This document shows positions 41,715 to 49,296 of a DNA stretch of 49,865 bases, one piece after another. The first letter of the stretch is position 1; every line of letters starts with the position of its first letter. The translations under genes and the position numbers were made by a program. The stretch is from NCBI GenBank assembly GCA_013205645.1, contig JABMMH010000233.1:1-49865 (forward strand), in the 5' to 3' direction. The notes below the pieces were generated by a model. The model was not told the origin of the DNA. It did not search any database and was given only the letters and a program-made list of their open reading frames with translations. This stretch comes from Polaromonas sp. (lineage in GTDB: Bacteria > Pseudomonadota > Gammaproteobacteria > Burkholderiales > Burkholderiaceae_C).

Positions 41715-42923
41715 TCACTGTTCCCCAAAACTCAGCGGCAACCCCACGTAATTTTCAGCCACCGACAAGGCGCCGGCTTCGGAGTGCACGATGTAGTCGA
41801 GTTCGGCTTCTTGCAGCTTTTGGCCGATCTCGCCGTTCTCTGGAAAGCGATGCATCAAGCTGGTGAACCACCACGAAAAACGCTCTGCACGCCAAACCCG
41901 TCGCAGGCAGCGCTCTGAATAACGGTCGATGCCGGCTTGACTTTGCTCTTGGTAAAACTCGATCAAGGCGCTCGACAAATATTTCACATCAGTGGCCGCC
42001 AAGTTCAAGCCTTTGGCCCCCGTCGGCGGCACGATGTGCGCAGCGTCGCCGGCCAAAAACATGCGGCCAAAGCGCATTGGCTCGGTCACAAAACTGCGCA
42101 AGGGCGCAATGCTTTTTTCAATCGATGGGCCTGTCACCAATTGCGCGCGCGCCTGCGGGTCAAGCCGCAGTCGCAGTTCGTCCCAAAAGGCTTCGTCAGA
42201 CCAGTCTTCAACCTTGTCGGTCAGCGGCACTTGCAGGTAATAACGGCTGCGCGTGTGGCTGCGCTGTGAGCACAGCGCAAAGCCGCGCGGGCTGTTCACG
42301 TAAATGAGCTCCTCGTGCACCGGCGGCGTATCGGCCAGCACACCCAACCAGCCAAAGGGATAAACCTTTTCATACTCGCGGATGGCACTGCGCGGCGCGC
42401 TGGCCCGGCAAACGCCATGAAAGCCGTCACAACCGGCGATGAAGTCGCAGGCGATCTCGTGTTGCTCCAGTCCGTTGGTGCCCATTTTTTCAAAACGTAC
42501 GCAGGGCTTGTCGGTGTCAAAGTCATGCACGCTGACGTTGCTGGCGTTGTAAATGGTGCTGAGCCCAGCCTCTTGGCGAGCGTCCATCAGGTCGCGTGTG
42601 ACTTCCGTCTGCCCATAGACCATGACGTTCTTGCCGCCCGTCAGCCGGTTCATGTCAATCCGGTGGCGCTGGCCCTTGAACAACATGTCAAAGCCGCCAT
42701 GCAGCAAACCTTCAGCGTGCATGCGCTGGCCAACACCGGCTTCGTCCAACAAGTCCATGCTGACCTGCTCCAGCACACCGGCACGAATCCGGCTCTGCAC
42801 ATGTTCGGCGCTTTGGCGCTCGATGATCACGGCGTCGATGCCGGCCTTGTACAGCAATTGCCCCAGCAAATGCCCGGCCGGTCCGCCACCAATGATCGCT
42901 ACTTGTACCCGATGTGTTTGCAT
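41715..42923 (-). CDS. pobA: 4-hydroxybenzoate 3-monooxygenase
   Basis: FAD-dependent hydroxylase converting 4-hydroxybenzoate to protocatechuate with NADPH and O2. From ATG 42923 it has 402 residues (the Pseudomonas enzyme has 394). The FAD motif IIGGGPAGHLLGQLL opens the protein, the DG motif is AGCDGFHGVCR and the second FAD contact MFLAGDAAHIVPPTGAKGLN. SRIRAGVLEQ is strongly typical of PobA. A divergent IclR-family regulator starts 106 bases away, the standard pob arrangement. Its product would need the protocatechuate pathway, which is not in this window. Confidence 0.96.
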   Translation of the reverse strand: MQTHRVQVAIIGGGPAGHLLGQLLYKAGIDAVIIERQSAEHVQSRIRAGVLEQVSMDLLDEAGVGQRMHAEGLLHGGFDMLFKGQRHRIDMNRLTGGKNVMVYGQTEVTRDLMDARQEAGLSTIYNASNVSVHDFDTDKPCVRFEKMGTNGLEQHEIACDFIAGCDGFHGVCRASAPRSAIREYEKVYPFGWLGVLADTPPVHEELIYVNSPRGFALCSQRSHTRSRYYLQVPLTDKVEDWSDEAFWDELRLRLDPQARAQLVTGPSIEKSIAPLRSFVTEPMRFGRMFLAGDAAHIVPPTGAKGLNLAATDVKYLSSALIEFYQEQSQAGIDRYSERCLRRVWRAERFSWWFTSLMHRFPENGEIGQKLQEAELDYIVHSEAGALSVAENYVGLPLSFGEQ

Positions 42924-42933
42924 GTGTGTCTCC

Positions 42934-43012
42934 AAAGTCAGCTGTGAGCGTAAATCCCAGGCGCTCAACCGGCCAGCCGCAACAGCTGACTTTGTGCGTT
43001 AAACAGATTAAC
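42934..43012. promoter_or_regulatory. Inverted repeats in the pobA-iclR intergenic region
   Basis: The 106 bases between the divergent genes hold two symmetric elements. AAAGTCAGCTG (42934-42944) and CAGCTGACTTT (42983-42993) are perfect 11-base inverted arms 38 bases apart. A second palindrome GTTAA-N5-TTAAC lies at 42998-43012, close to the regulator start. IclR-family proteins such as PobR and PcaU bind repeated 10-base palindromic sites, so these are good operator candidates. A hairpin in RNA is possible but less likely at such distance. Confidence 0.55.
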
Positions 43013-43029
43013 TGTGCGATCATCGCGCA

Positions 43030-43869
43030 ATGGCTGAACCCCGAAAAACACCTACTAGAAGCCCATTGCCGGGTACTTTCCCCATTGCCAAGGCCGACTT
43101 GATTGAAGGCATGGCCAAAGGCATGGCCGTGCTGGAAGCGTTTGACCCGCAGCGGCAGCGCCTCAACGCCACGTTGGCGGCAGAGCGTGCTGGCATCACC
43201 CGCGCGGCGGCGCGGCGTCATCTGCTGACGCTGACGCATCTGGGTTATCTTGAAACCGACGGCCGCTATTTCTGGCTGGCCGCCAAAGTGCTGCGCTTTT
43301 CAGGCAGCTACCTCGCCACGGCGCGCTTGCCGCGTGCCGTGCAGCCGACCTTGAACCGCTTGGCCGCGCAGTCGCAAGCCTCGTTTTCTGTCGCGGTGCT
43401 GGACGGCGACGAAGTCGTCATCATCGGCCGCAGCGGCATGGAGTGGAAAAGCACTGAGACAAAGACTGTGCATGCGCGGGTGCTGGCTTATGGCTTGCAC
43501 TTAGGCGCACGTTTGCCGGCGCATGCGACCTCCACTGGCCGCGTGTTGCTGGCGGCCAAAGCGCGGAGCGACTTCAACGCCTGGCTGAAACCGCGTCTGG
43601 CCACCGGCTTGGCGCGGCTGACTGTGCACACCACGACAGACGCGCGCGCACTCAGAGCGCTGGTCGAGAAAGCCCGTGCAGACGACTACTGCCAAGCCAG
43701 TGAAGAGCACGAACTCGGCGTGCATGCACTGGCTGTGCCGCTGCGCGACATGCAAGGCCATACAGTCGCCGCCATCAACGTGGTGAGTTCATCGCTGGTG
43801 GGGGCTGGGCGCTTGAGCATGTTGCCGTTACTGCTCGACGCCGCGCGGGAACTGCGGCCCTTGCTTTAG
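43030..43869 (+). CDS. IclR-family regulator of 4-hydroxybenzoate/protocatechuate genes
   Basis: PobR/PcaR/PcaU-type transcription factor of 279 residues. An N-terminal winged helix-turn-helix lies at about 25-85 (GMAKGMAVLEAFDPQ, ITRAAARRHLLTLTHLGYLETDG). The effector-binding IclR domain follows (VAVLDGDEVVIIGRSG, LGARLPAHATSTGRVLLA, GVHALAVPLRD). Divergent placement opposite pobA suggests that it activates pobA in response to 4-hydroxybenzoate, as PobR does in Acinetobacter. Which of the pob or pca effectors it senses cannot be read from sequence. Its stop overlaps the flavodoxin stop by four bases. Confidence 0.9.
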   Translation: MAEPRKTPTRSPLPGTFPIAKADLIEGMAKGMAVLEAFDPQRQRLNATLAAERAGITRAAARRHLLTLTHLGYLETDGRYFWLAAKVLRFSGSYLATARLPRAVQPTLNRLAAQSQASFSVAVLDGDEVVIIGRSGMEWKSTETKTVHARVLAYGLHLGARLPAHATSTGRVLLAAKARSDFNAWLKPRLATGLARLTVHTTTDARALRALVEKARADDYCQASEEHELGVHALAVPLRDMQGHTVAAINVVSSSLVGAGRLSMLPLLLDAARELRPLL

Positions 43870-44333
43870 GGTTGTTGCGCCAACCACTGCCGACACCAAC
43901 GCACCGCTTCGGCTTCTGTATCGATTCCGCTGCTGGCGTCTAAGCAGCAGAGCTCACCAATGCGTTGAGCGCCTAGGTCTAGCAGGCGGGCGTCAAATTT
44001 TTTGCCGCCGCCACAAAATGTGTCCGGGTAACACTGGTCGCCCAAGGCGATGACGCCGTAGCGCACATGGCCTAGGTAGCGTGGTTCTAGGTCGAGCGAG
44101 TCGTACAAGTCGCTGGCGTTGTCGGGCACGTCACCCGAACCGTGGGTGGCGCAGCAGATGAGGTACAGCAGGTCTTCTTCTGCTTCTCCTTGAGCGTCGA
44201 ACACCGCCACGCTGAGCCCGTCCATCGATTGAACTTCAATGCTTGCGGCCAAGTCAGTGCAATCCATCTGGATGGATTGGGCGACGCTCTCGGCGGTGCC
44301 GGTCATGGTGCCGACCAGAATTTTCAATTTCAT
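43866..44333 (-). CDS. MioC-like flavodoxin domain protein
   Basis: Short-chain flavodoxin of 155 residues from ATG 44333. The FMN phosphate-binding loop is VGTMTGTAESVA (about 7-18), and the FMN-contacting ICCATHGSGDVPDNA and GVIALGDQCYPDTFCGGGKKFD are as in MioC/YqcA proteins. MioC supports biotin synthesis and other electron transfer in E. coli. The open frame extends upstream through the divergent opgD leader, but the family begins here. It is a single gene converging with the IclR regulator. Electron donor and acceptor are unknown. Confidence 0.88.
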   Translation of the reverse strand: MKLKILVGTMTGTAESVAQSIQMDCTDLAASIEVQSMDGLSVAVFDAQGEAEEDLLYLICCATHGSGDVPDNASDLYDSLDLEPRYLGHVRYGVIALGDQCYPDTFCGGGKKFDARLLDLGAQRIGELCCLDASSGIDTEAEAVRWCRQWLAQQP

Positions 44334-44438
44334 CTGTGCTGTGTCCCAAGATTCAAAAATAGACCCTCTTGACTTTACCTGTTTCCACTTTTGCACATCA
44401 ATCGTATACCGCACGCGCGCAGTGGGAATGCTGCCCTT

Positions 44439-44447
44439 TGCTATATT
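44439..44447 (+). promoter_or_regulatory. Candidate extended -10 promoter of opgD
   Basis: TGCTATATT reads as an extended -10 (TGn then TATATT at 44442-44447), about 33 bases before the opgD ATG at 44480. The -35 region is weak, which is acceptable for extended -10 promoters. A leader of about 26 bases with AAGG as ribosome site would follow. Confidence 0.4.
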
Positions 44448-44479
44448 GAATGAATCCGATTGACTGACACAAGGTGCCC

Positions 44480-46075
44480 ATGCAACGACGTGATTTTCTG
44501 CAAGCTTCGGCCGCCTTGACTGCCGCTGGTTTTCCGACAACCTCTTTATTGGCTGCCGCTGCAGCGACCAGCCCGCTTAAATTTCTGGGTCAACCTCAGG
44601 CTTTTGACTTTGCCAGCCTCAAGGGCTCTGCCCGGGCGCTGGCCTCCAAACCCTACCAAGCGCCAGTGAGCAAGCTGCCAGCGGCCGTGAGCCAGCTGGA
44701 CTGGGACCAGTACCAAGCGATCAATTACCGTTCGGACCACGCCTTGTGGGCGGACGAGGCCTTGCGCTTTCAGGCCAAGTTTTTTCACCTGGGTTTGTTC
44801 TTCAAGTCGCCAGTCAAGATATTTGAGTTGAAAAATCGCCAGGCGCAGGAACTGGCCTATGACCCCGCGATGTTCGACTACGGCAAAAGCGGCTTGCAGG
44901 GCGTGCCCCTGCCCAGCGACCTGGGGTTTGCCGGATTCCGGGTCAATTTTCATACCGATTTGAGCCGCGATGTGGCGGCATTTTTAGGCGCCAGTTACTT
45001 CCGTGCAGTTGGTTCTGACTGGCAATATGGTTTGTCGGCGCGCGGTCTGGCTATCGACTGCGGCATGGAGCGTCCTGAGGAGTTTCCCAACTTTGTCAGT
45101 TTCTGGATAGAGCGACCGGCCAAAGACAGCAGCAAGCTGGTGGTCTACGCCTTGCTTGACTCGCCCAGTGTGGCCGGCGCTTACCGCTTTGAAATTCAAC
45201 CCGCTGCCACCCTGGTGATGGACGTGGAGGTGGCGCTGTACCCGCGCAAGACGATTGAGCGGATGGGTATTGCGCCGCTGACCAGCATGTTTCAGTATGG
45301 CGAGAACGACCGCCGGATGCCGGCTGCCAACGACTGGCGCCCCGAGATTCATGACTCCGACGGCCTGTCGATGTTGCTGGGCAACGGCGAATGGATCTGG
45401 CGTCCGCTGACCAATCCACAGCAACTGCGCTTCAATGCCTATGCGGATGAAAACCCGCGCGGTTTTGGCTTGCTGCAGCGCGACCGTAACTTTGACCATT
45501 ACCAAGACGATGGCGTGTTTTATGAGCGACGCCCGAGCGCCTGGGTCGAGCCCAAGGCCGGCTGGGGCAAGGGCGCAATTCAGTTGGTGGAAATCCCGAC
45601 GCTGGACGAGACCTTTGACAACATCGTTTGCTTCTGGAACCCGTTGAACAAGCCGCAGGCCGGGCAGGAGCATTTGTACAGCTACCGCCTGCACTGGGGC
45701 AGCAAGATGCCGCTGCTGCCGAACCAGGCCACGGTGGTGGCCACGCGCACCGGCGTTGGCGGTGTGGTGGGGCAAAAGCGCAGCTACTATTCCAAGCGTT
45801 TTGTGGTCGATTTCGCCGGTGGTGACTTGCAATTGCTGGGGCCGAACGCCAAGGTGTCGCCGGTCATCAACGCTTCCAGTGGCGAGGTCGAGGTGACTTC
45901 AGCGCGCCCGCTGGTGGCGGCGCAGGGTTATCGGGTCATGTTTGACCTGAAGCCGACGGCGGCCAGCGTGGCGCCGATTGATTTGCGGGTTTTCTTGACG
46001 GTGGATGGTCAACCCCTGAGCGAGACTTGGCTTTACCAGTGGACGCCACCGGCGGTGGCTGAGCGGGAGTTTTAA
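44480..46075 (+). CDS. opgD: Glucan biosynthesis protein D (Tat-exported)
   Basis: OpgG/OpgD-family periplasmic protein needed for the beta-glucan backbone structure of osmoregulated periplasmic glucans. It has 531 residues. The N-terminus is a Tat signal, RRDFLQASAAL with a hydrophobic stretch and AAAA near 30, which favours OpgD over the Sec-exported OpgG. The mature domain has FKSPVKIFEL, GFRVNFHTDLSRDVAAFLGASYF in pieces, and NPRGFGLLQRDRNFDHYQD, typical of the family. ATG 44480 is chosen with AAGG six bases upstream; a GTG two codons earlier is possible. No opgH glucosyltransferase lies next to it. Confidence 0.93.
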   Translation: MQRRDFLQASAALTAAGFPTTSLLAAAAATSPLKFLGQPQAFDFASLKGSARALASKPYQAPVSKLPAAVSQLDWDQYQAINYRSDHALWADEALRFQAKFFHLGLFFKSPVKIFELKNRQAQELAYDPAMFDYGKSGLQGVPLPSDLGFAGFRVNFHTDLSRDVAAFLGASYFRAVGSDWQYGLSARGLAIDCGMERPEEFPNFVSFWIERPAKDSSKLVVYALLDSPSVAGAYRFEIQPAATLVMDVEVALYPRKTIERMGIAPLTSMFQYGENDRRMPAANDWRPEIHDSDGLSMLLGNGEWIWRPLTNPQQLRFNAYADENPRGFGLLQRDRNFDHYQDDGVFYERRPSAWVEPKAGWGKGAIQLVEIPTLDETFDNIVCFWNPLNKPQAGQEHLYSYRLHWGSKMPLLPNQATVVATRTGVGGVVGQKRSYYSKRFVVDFAGGDLQLLGPNAKVSPVINASSGEVEVTSARPLVAAQGYRVMFDLKPTAASVAPIDLRVFLTVDGQPLSETWLYQWTPPAVAEREF

Positions 46076-46154
46076 GGTCCATATTCTTCAGCGCAAGGGA
46101 CGTAGCAGGGCCTGGATGCCCGCCGTTTGTGCTTGCCTTACGGCAATACCTGTG

Positions 46155-46188
46155 TGAAACTGCATGAAACGTCAGTAAATATTTTTAC
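46155..46188 (+). promoter_or_regulatory. Repeats in the leader of the AbiE-like operon
   Basis: TGAAAC occurs twice ten bases apart (46155-46160 and 46165-46170), one helical turn. It is followed by GTAAA-TATT-TTTAC (46175-46188), a palindrome ending one base before the ATG of the antitoxin gene. There is no Shine-Dalgarno. AbiEi antitoxins are known to bind repeats in their own promoter, so this is a plausible autoregulation site. Confidence 0.4.
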
Positions 46189-46189
46189 C

Positions 46190-46795
46190 ATGCAAGCCGC
46201 CCTCACCCCCGATCAAATACGCTTTCAGAAGAGTTTTAATCTGAGCGCAGGCCAGGTTTTTCGCCGTAAAGACTTGGCCGACAAACACCCCAGTGTTGAC
46301 CGGGAACTGGGGCGCTACGTGCGTTCGGGCTTGGTGTGTAAAGCCGCTCAAGGTCTTTACTACGTCCCCAAGACGACGCCTTTTGGCCAAGCGCCGCCAG
46401 ACGATGAAGCGCTGGTGGCCAAGTTTTTGGACGACACACGCTTTCTGGTCTTCAACCCCAGCAGCTACAACGCCCTAGGGCTGGGTACCACCCAGCTTTA
46501 CAACACCACCGTGGTCTATAACCACAAACGCCACGGCAAATTCATGTTGGCCGGGTTTGAGTTTGACTTCCGGGAAAAGCCGCACTTTCCCAGCGCAAGC
46601 CAGGTCACCCGCGAGTTTTTGTTGGTGGACATGCTCAACAACCTCGCCCACTTGGCTGAAGACACAGATACCGTGCTCAAAGCCGTGCAAGCCAAGCTGA
46701 GCAGCTTTGATGAAAAGCGCCTGCAACAAGCCGTCACCGACTATGCCTCGGCCCGCACCCGGCGCATCTTCAGTGAATGGGCCACCCATGGCTGA
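46190..46795 (+). CDS. AbiEi-like antitoxin
   Basis: A 201-residue protein with an N-terminal winged helix-turn-helix (about 8-60: SAGQVFRRKDLADKHPS, LGRYVRSGLVCKAAQGLYY) and a C-terminal domain (FNPSSYNALGLGTTQLYNTTVVYN in short pieces, FREKPHFPSASQVTREFLL). This matches AbiEi-type antitoxins, or the related DUF6088 group. It overlaps the next gene, a nucleotidyltransferase toxin, by eight bases, the usual antitoxin-first order. In AbiE systems the antitoxin represses its own promoter and does not touch the toxin protein (type IV). The start is ATG 46190; an upstream extension has no family similarity. Confidence 0.85.
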   Translation: MQAALTPDQIRFQKSFNLSAGQVFRRKDLADKHPSVDRELGRYVRSGLVCKAAQGLYYVPKTTPFGQAPPDDEALVAKFLDDTRFLVFNPSSYNALGLGTTQLYNTTVVYNHKRHGKFMLAGFEFDFREKPHFPSASQVTREFLLVDMLNNLAHLAEDTDTVLKAVQAKLSSFDEKRLQQAVTDYASARTRRIFSEWATHG

Positions 46796-47801
46796 AGCTA
46801 AAAGGCCGGCTCGCACCAGCAAGACCGCCGTTTTTCTGCACGATCACCCCAATTTTTTGGACCTGCTTCGCCAAGTCGGCCAGGCGCGGGGCGTCAACCC
46901 CTACTTGGTTGAAAAAGACTACTGGCTCATGCACAGCTTGTGGTGCTTGCAGCAACAGGGCTGGTCATTCCAGCTCAAGGGCGGCACATCTTTGTCTAAG
47001 GGTTTCCAATTGATACAGCGCTTTTCTGAAGATATTGACCTGCGCATTGAGCCGCCGCCAAGCCACGACGTTAAAACAGGCAAAAACCAGGACAAGCCCG
47101 CGCAGCAAAGCTCTCGCCAAGCTTATTTCGACTGGTTGGCGCAAGAAATGGCGGCCAAGCAGATGCCCGGTATCGAGAGCATCGAACGTGACACCGAGTA
47201 CGACGATTCCAAGTTCCGCAGTGCTGGCATCCGCTTGGCCTACCAGCCCAGAACCGAACACCTACAGGGCGTCAAAGAAGGCATCTTGTTGGAAGTAGGC
47301 TTTGACGACACCGCCCCCAACACCCCCTGCGATGTGTCGTCTTGGGCGTTGGACGCGGCGCTGAAAAGCACGGTTGCTGTTGTTGACAACCGCGCCACGG
47401 GCGTGCTGTGTTACAGCCCGGCCTGCACCTTTGTTGAAAAGCTGCAAACCGTCTCCACCAAGTTTCGCAACCAGCAAAGCTTGGCCCAGCAAAGTGGCAA
47501 CGCTGCCAGCAGCTTCCCCAAGAACTTTTTGCGCCATTACTACGACCTGTATTGCCTGCTGGACAGCCCGGAAGTGCTGGCATTCATCGGCACACCGGCC
47601 TACCACGCCCGTAAACAAGTGCGCTTTCCTGTTGCCGACAACCAGCACATTGCCAGCAACGAGGCTTTTTTATTGAGCCAGCCCGAAGTTCGCGCCCTCT
47701 ACATCGCCAAATACAAAGAAACCAGCGGTCTGTATTACGCAGGCCAAGTACCGTTCGACGACCTGTTGGCACGCGTTGCCCAGAACATGGGTCGGCTTTG
47801 A
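46788..47801 (+). CDS. AbiEii-type nucleotidyltransferase toxin
   Basis: A 337-residue DUF1814/AbiEii-family nucleotidyltransferase. VEKDYWLMHSLW (about 41-52), KGGTSLSKGF (64-73) and SEDIDL (80-85, with D82 and D84) are the catalytic motifs of the fold. A C-terminal part contains KLQTVSTKFRN and KNFLRHYYDLYCLLD. Known members are bacteriostatic toxins that also abort phage infection; the related MenT toxins add nucleotides to tRNA. The ATG overlaps the antitoxin frame by eight bases. The catalytic motifs are intact, so the gene looks active. Confidence 0.9.
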   Translation: MAEAKRPARTSKTAVFLHDHPNFLDLLRQVGQARGVNPYLVEKDYWLMHSLWCLQQQGWSFQLKGGTSLSKGFQLIQRFSEDIDLRIEPPPSHDVKTGKNQDKPAQQSSRQAYFDWLAQEMAAKQMPGIESIERDTEYDDSKFRSAGIRLAYQPRTEHLQGVKEGILLEVGFDDTAPNTPCDVSSWALDAALKSTVAVVDNRATGVLCYSPACTFVEKLQTVSTKFRNQQSLAQQSGNAASSFPKNFLRHYYDLYCLLDSPEVLAFIGTPAYHARKQVRFPVADNQHIASNEAFLLSQPEVRALYIAKYKETSGLYYAGQVPFDDLLARVAQNMGRL

Positions 47802-48052
47802 TACTTTCAATGATTCAGTAGAACTTGGTCTGCCCGGAGGGGATCGAAGATCAAGCTGTAACCCGCATTAATGCTAGGTTCTTGACTTTCTGTTTTTAAA
47901 AGTACCGTTAAAAGTACCGTCAAAAATAAAAGTGTCCCCCTTTGTAGTGGTTTTGACACGGCTTGAGGCGATCTGTCACATTCGCCGGTCTGGGTGCTGC
48001 CGTGAAGCATGGGCGAAACCTACATTTCGTTGATCTCGATAGCACCAGCCAA
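47802..48052. other. Non-coding region with short repeats and a possible tRNA 3'-end remnant
   Basis: No convincing gene lies here. AAAAGTACCGT occurs twice in a row-like arrangement around 47896-47920. Around 47822-47848 the minus strand reads TTCGATCCCCTCCGGGCAG followed by ACCA, which resembles a tRNA T-loop and acceptor end and shares CTCCGGGCA with a typical tRNA-Phe 3' end. The T-stem 5' half is missing, so it is not a functional tRNA. It could be an attachment-site remnant. This is weak evidence. Confidence 0.3.
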
Positions 48053-48080
48053 CAAAAAACCCAGCGGGGTAGGCTGGGTT
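48053..48080 (-). terminator. Intrinsic terminator of the minus-strand small gene
   Basis: Minus-strand AACCCAGC and GCTGGGTT form an eight-base stem with a seven-base loop. The T run GGGTTTTTTG (plus-strand A run at 48054-48059) follows on the minus strand. It lies 18 bases downstream of the stop of the gene at 48098-48460. Confidence 0.8.
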
Positions 48081-48097
48081 CGGTGAGGCTCTTCAGC

Positions 48098-48460
48098 CTA
48101 AAAAACTAAAGCCTGCAATTTTGTAAATGATTTGGCATCGGTTGTGGCTAGCATTTTTCTACCGTCCTTGAATTGCGCAATGAACGTTACGTCTGTCCCT
48201 TTGCCACCCAGCAAAAGGCCCGCCAACAGTCCAACAGGCCCCAGCAAGGCTGCTCCAGCTACTCCCCATCCAATCGTCCCGCCTGTTCGCTTTACCGACT
48301 CCTCGGACGCCAAGGAAACGGACTCCAACAGTCCGGGAAGAACAAGCGTCTTCCCTTGACTAAAGCCATCTCCATTTGTCCAAGGAAAAGTTATGACGTT
48401 GAACGTTAGCGTTCCTTTGCCGTTGGTGAAATCACCCGCAAGAATCTGAATTTTTGCCAT
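48098..48460 (-). CDS. Small protein with Gly-rich hydrophobic segment, unknown function
   Basis: A 120-residue protein from ATG 48460, with AGAGG seven bases upstream. The first 55 residues look beta-rich (ILAGDFTNGKGTLTFNVITF). A hydrophobic Gly/Ala/Leu stretch follows at about 63-86 (IGWGVAGAALLGPVGLLAGLL), probably a membrane or membrane-inserting hairpin. The end is polar (TFIAQFKDGRKMLATTDAKSF). There is no signal peptide. I do not recognise a named family. It has its own terminator, so it is a single-gene unit read away from the other small genes. Confidence 0.75.
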   Translation of the reverse strand: MAKIQILAGDFTNGKGTLTFNVITFPWTNGDGFSQGKTLVLPGLLESVSLASEESVKRTGGTIGWGVAGAALLGPVGLLAGLLLGGKGTDVTFIAQFKDGRKMLATTDAKSFTKLQALVF

Positions 48461-48559
48461 AGCAGCCTCTATTTGTGAATGCGGGTAGTCCGCCGTTAGC
48501 TCAAAAAGAGGTCTTGCTTTTCTCAAGCCCCGCGTCAATGAGCTTTTACCCCTCACGAA

Positions 48560-48589
48560 TTAACAACTGTGCCATCGGCTTGTTGTTAA
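48560..48589. repeat. Inverted repeat upstream of the small exported protein gene
   Basis: TTAACAAC (48560-48567) and GTTGTTAA (48582-48589) are perfect inverted arms with a 14-base spacer, and a partial third copy (TTGTTAA) follows. It lies 44 bases before the ATG at 48634 and 100 bases from the divergent gene start, so it could be an operator. Confidence 0.4.
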
Positions 48590-48633
48590 TTGTTAAGTAT
48601 GTCATAGTCGCCGAATTGAATAAAAAGGAACTA

Positions 48634-48963
48634 ATGCAAGGACTTATCAAAATCGCGAGTGTTTTGGCGGTGTTCGTAGCCACCAGCGCTTTCGGCGTAC
48701 CTGTCGGCGGTGCAAAGCTAGATGTTCTGAATCAGTTCAAAAGCAAATCTGAACCAACGGCAAAAGACGCTTTGTGGACTTCACCATCTATGTTCAAAGT
48801 GGGCGTTCTCGATAACGGGTCTGACCGCGACCTTTACGCCAAGTACGTCTGTGGCGTCATGGCCGATAACGGAGTCAAGGGGGTGTCTGTTCAGGTCATC
48901 GACATCGTGCAACTCGTCAGAAAAGACAAGTGGGTCAAGCTTGGTGAAAGCCGTTGTAAATAA
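48634..48963 (+). CDS. Small exported protein of unknown function
   Basis: A 109-residue protein from ATG 48634 with AAAAAGGA six bases upstream. It has a Sec signal peptide (GLIKIASVLAVFVATSAFG, about 3-21). The mature part has two cysteines (KYVCGVMADNG and ESRCK at the very end) that could form a disulfide. DLYAKYVCGVMADNGVKGVSVQVIDI is the most distinctive stretch, but I do not recognise a family. The open frame extends upstream, but those residues lack a plausible signal. The gene is divergent from the one at 48098-48460 and is followed by a lipoprotein gene 22 bases later. Confidence 0.75.
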   Translation: MQGLIKIASVLAVFVATSAFGVPVGGAKLDVLNQFKSKSEPTAKDALWTSPSMFKVGVLDNGSDRDLYAKYVCGVMADNGVKGVSVQVIDIVQLVRKDKWVKLGESRCK

Positions 48964-48985
48964 CACCTCATCAAAAAAGTGAAAA

Positions 48986-49273
48986 ATGAAAAAGCTAGTC
49001 GTCATCATTGCAGTCTTATTTTTATCCGCCTGTGCCGGTAGTGGTTCTATAAAGTGGAATGAGGCAAGAAAGATAAAAGTAGGAATGACCGAAAAGGAAG
49101 TTAAAGAGGTAATGGGAAGCCCGTATCAAGCCCAAGTCCTTGGCAACGATGGAACTTATCGATGGGTGTGGGTTGATGTCAATCTAATGATGGGCACTCA
49201 AAAAATGTCTGCTGAGTTTAAAAATGGGGTTGTTGTCAGCGTTCCTTTTATCCCAGAATCGTTCGACAATTAA
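48986..49273 (+). CDS. Small lipoprotein with BamE/SmpA-like fold
   Basis: A 95-residue lipoprotein with lipobox LFLSAC (C16). The mature part has the SmpA/BamE-type signature IKVGMTEKEVKEVMGSPYQ followed by a beta-rich YRWVWVD segment, the pattern of the SmpA_OmlA fold. It is too short and too different to be the housekeeping BamE, which would also not be expected here. Base composition is visibly lower than in the core: hand counts of the lines from 49021 to 49200 give 81 G+C in 180 bases (45%). No good ribosome site is visible. Confidence 0.8.
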   Translation: MKKLVVIIAVLFLSACAGSGSIKWNEARKIKVGMTEKEVKEVMGSPYQAQVLGNDGTYRWVWVDVNLMMGTQKMSAEFKNGVVVSVPFIPESFDN

Positions 49274-49296
49274 ATTTTATCGCTGTTAAGGTTTTT

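Noticed and set aside
47807..48010. 67-residue minus-strand frame in the gap after the toxin gene
   Set aside because: It is read through the AAAAGTACCGT repeats, with no ribosome site and no family resemblance.
48555..48600. An integron attC-like site near the small genes, with GTTAAGT at its right end
   Set aside because: The left end does not match the partner core site, the total length is under 50 bases, and no similar site lies between the other small genes.
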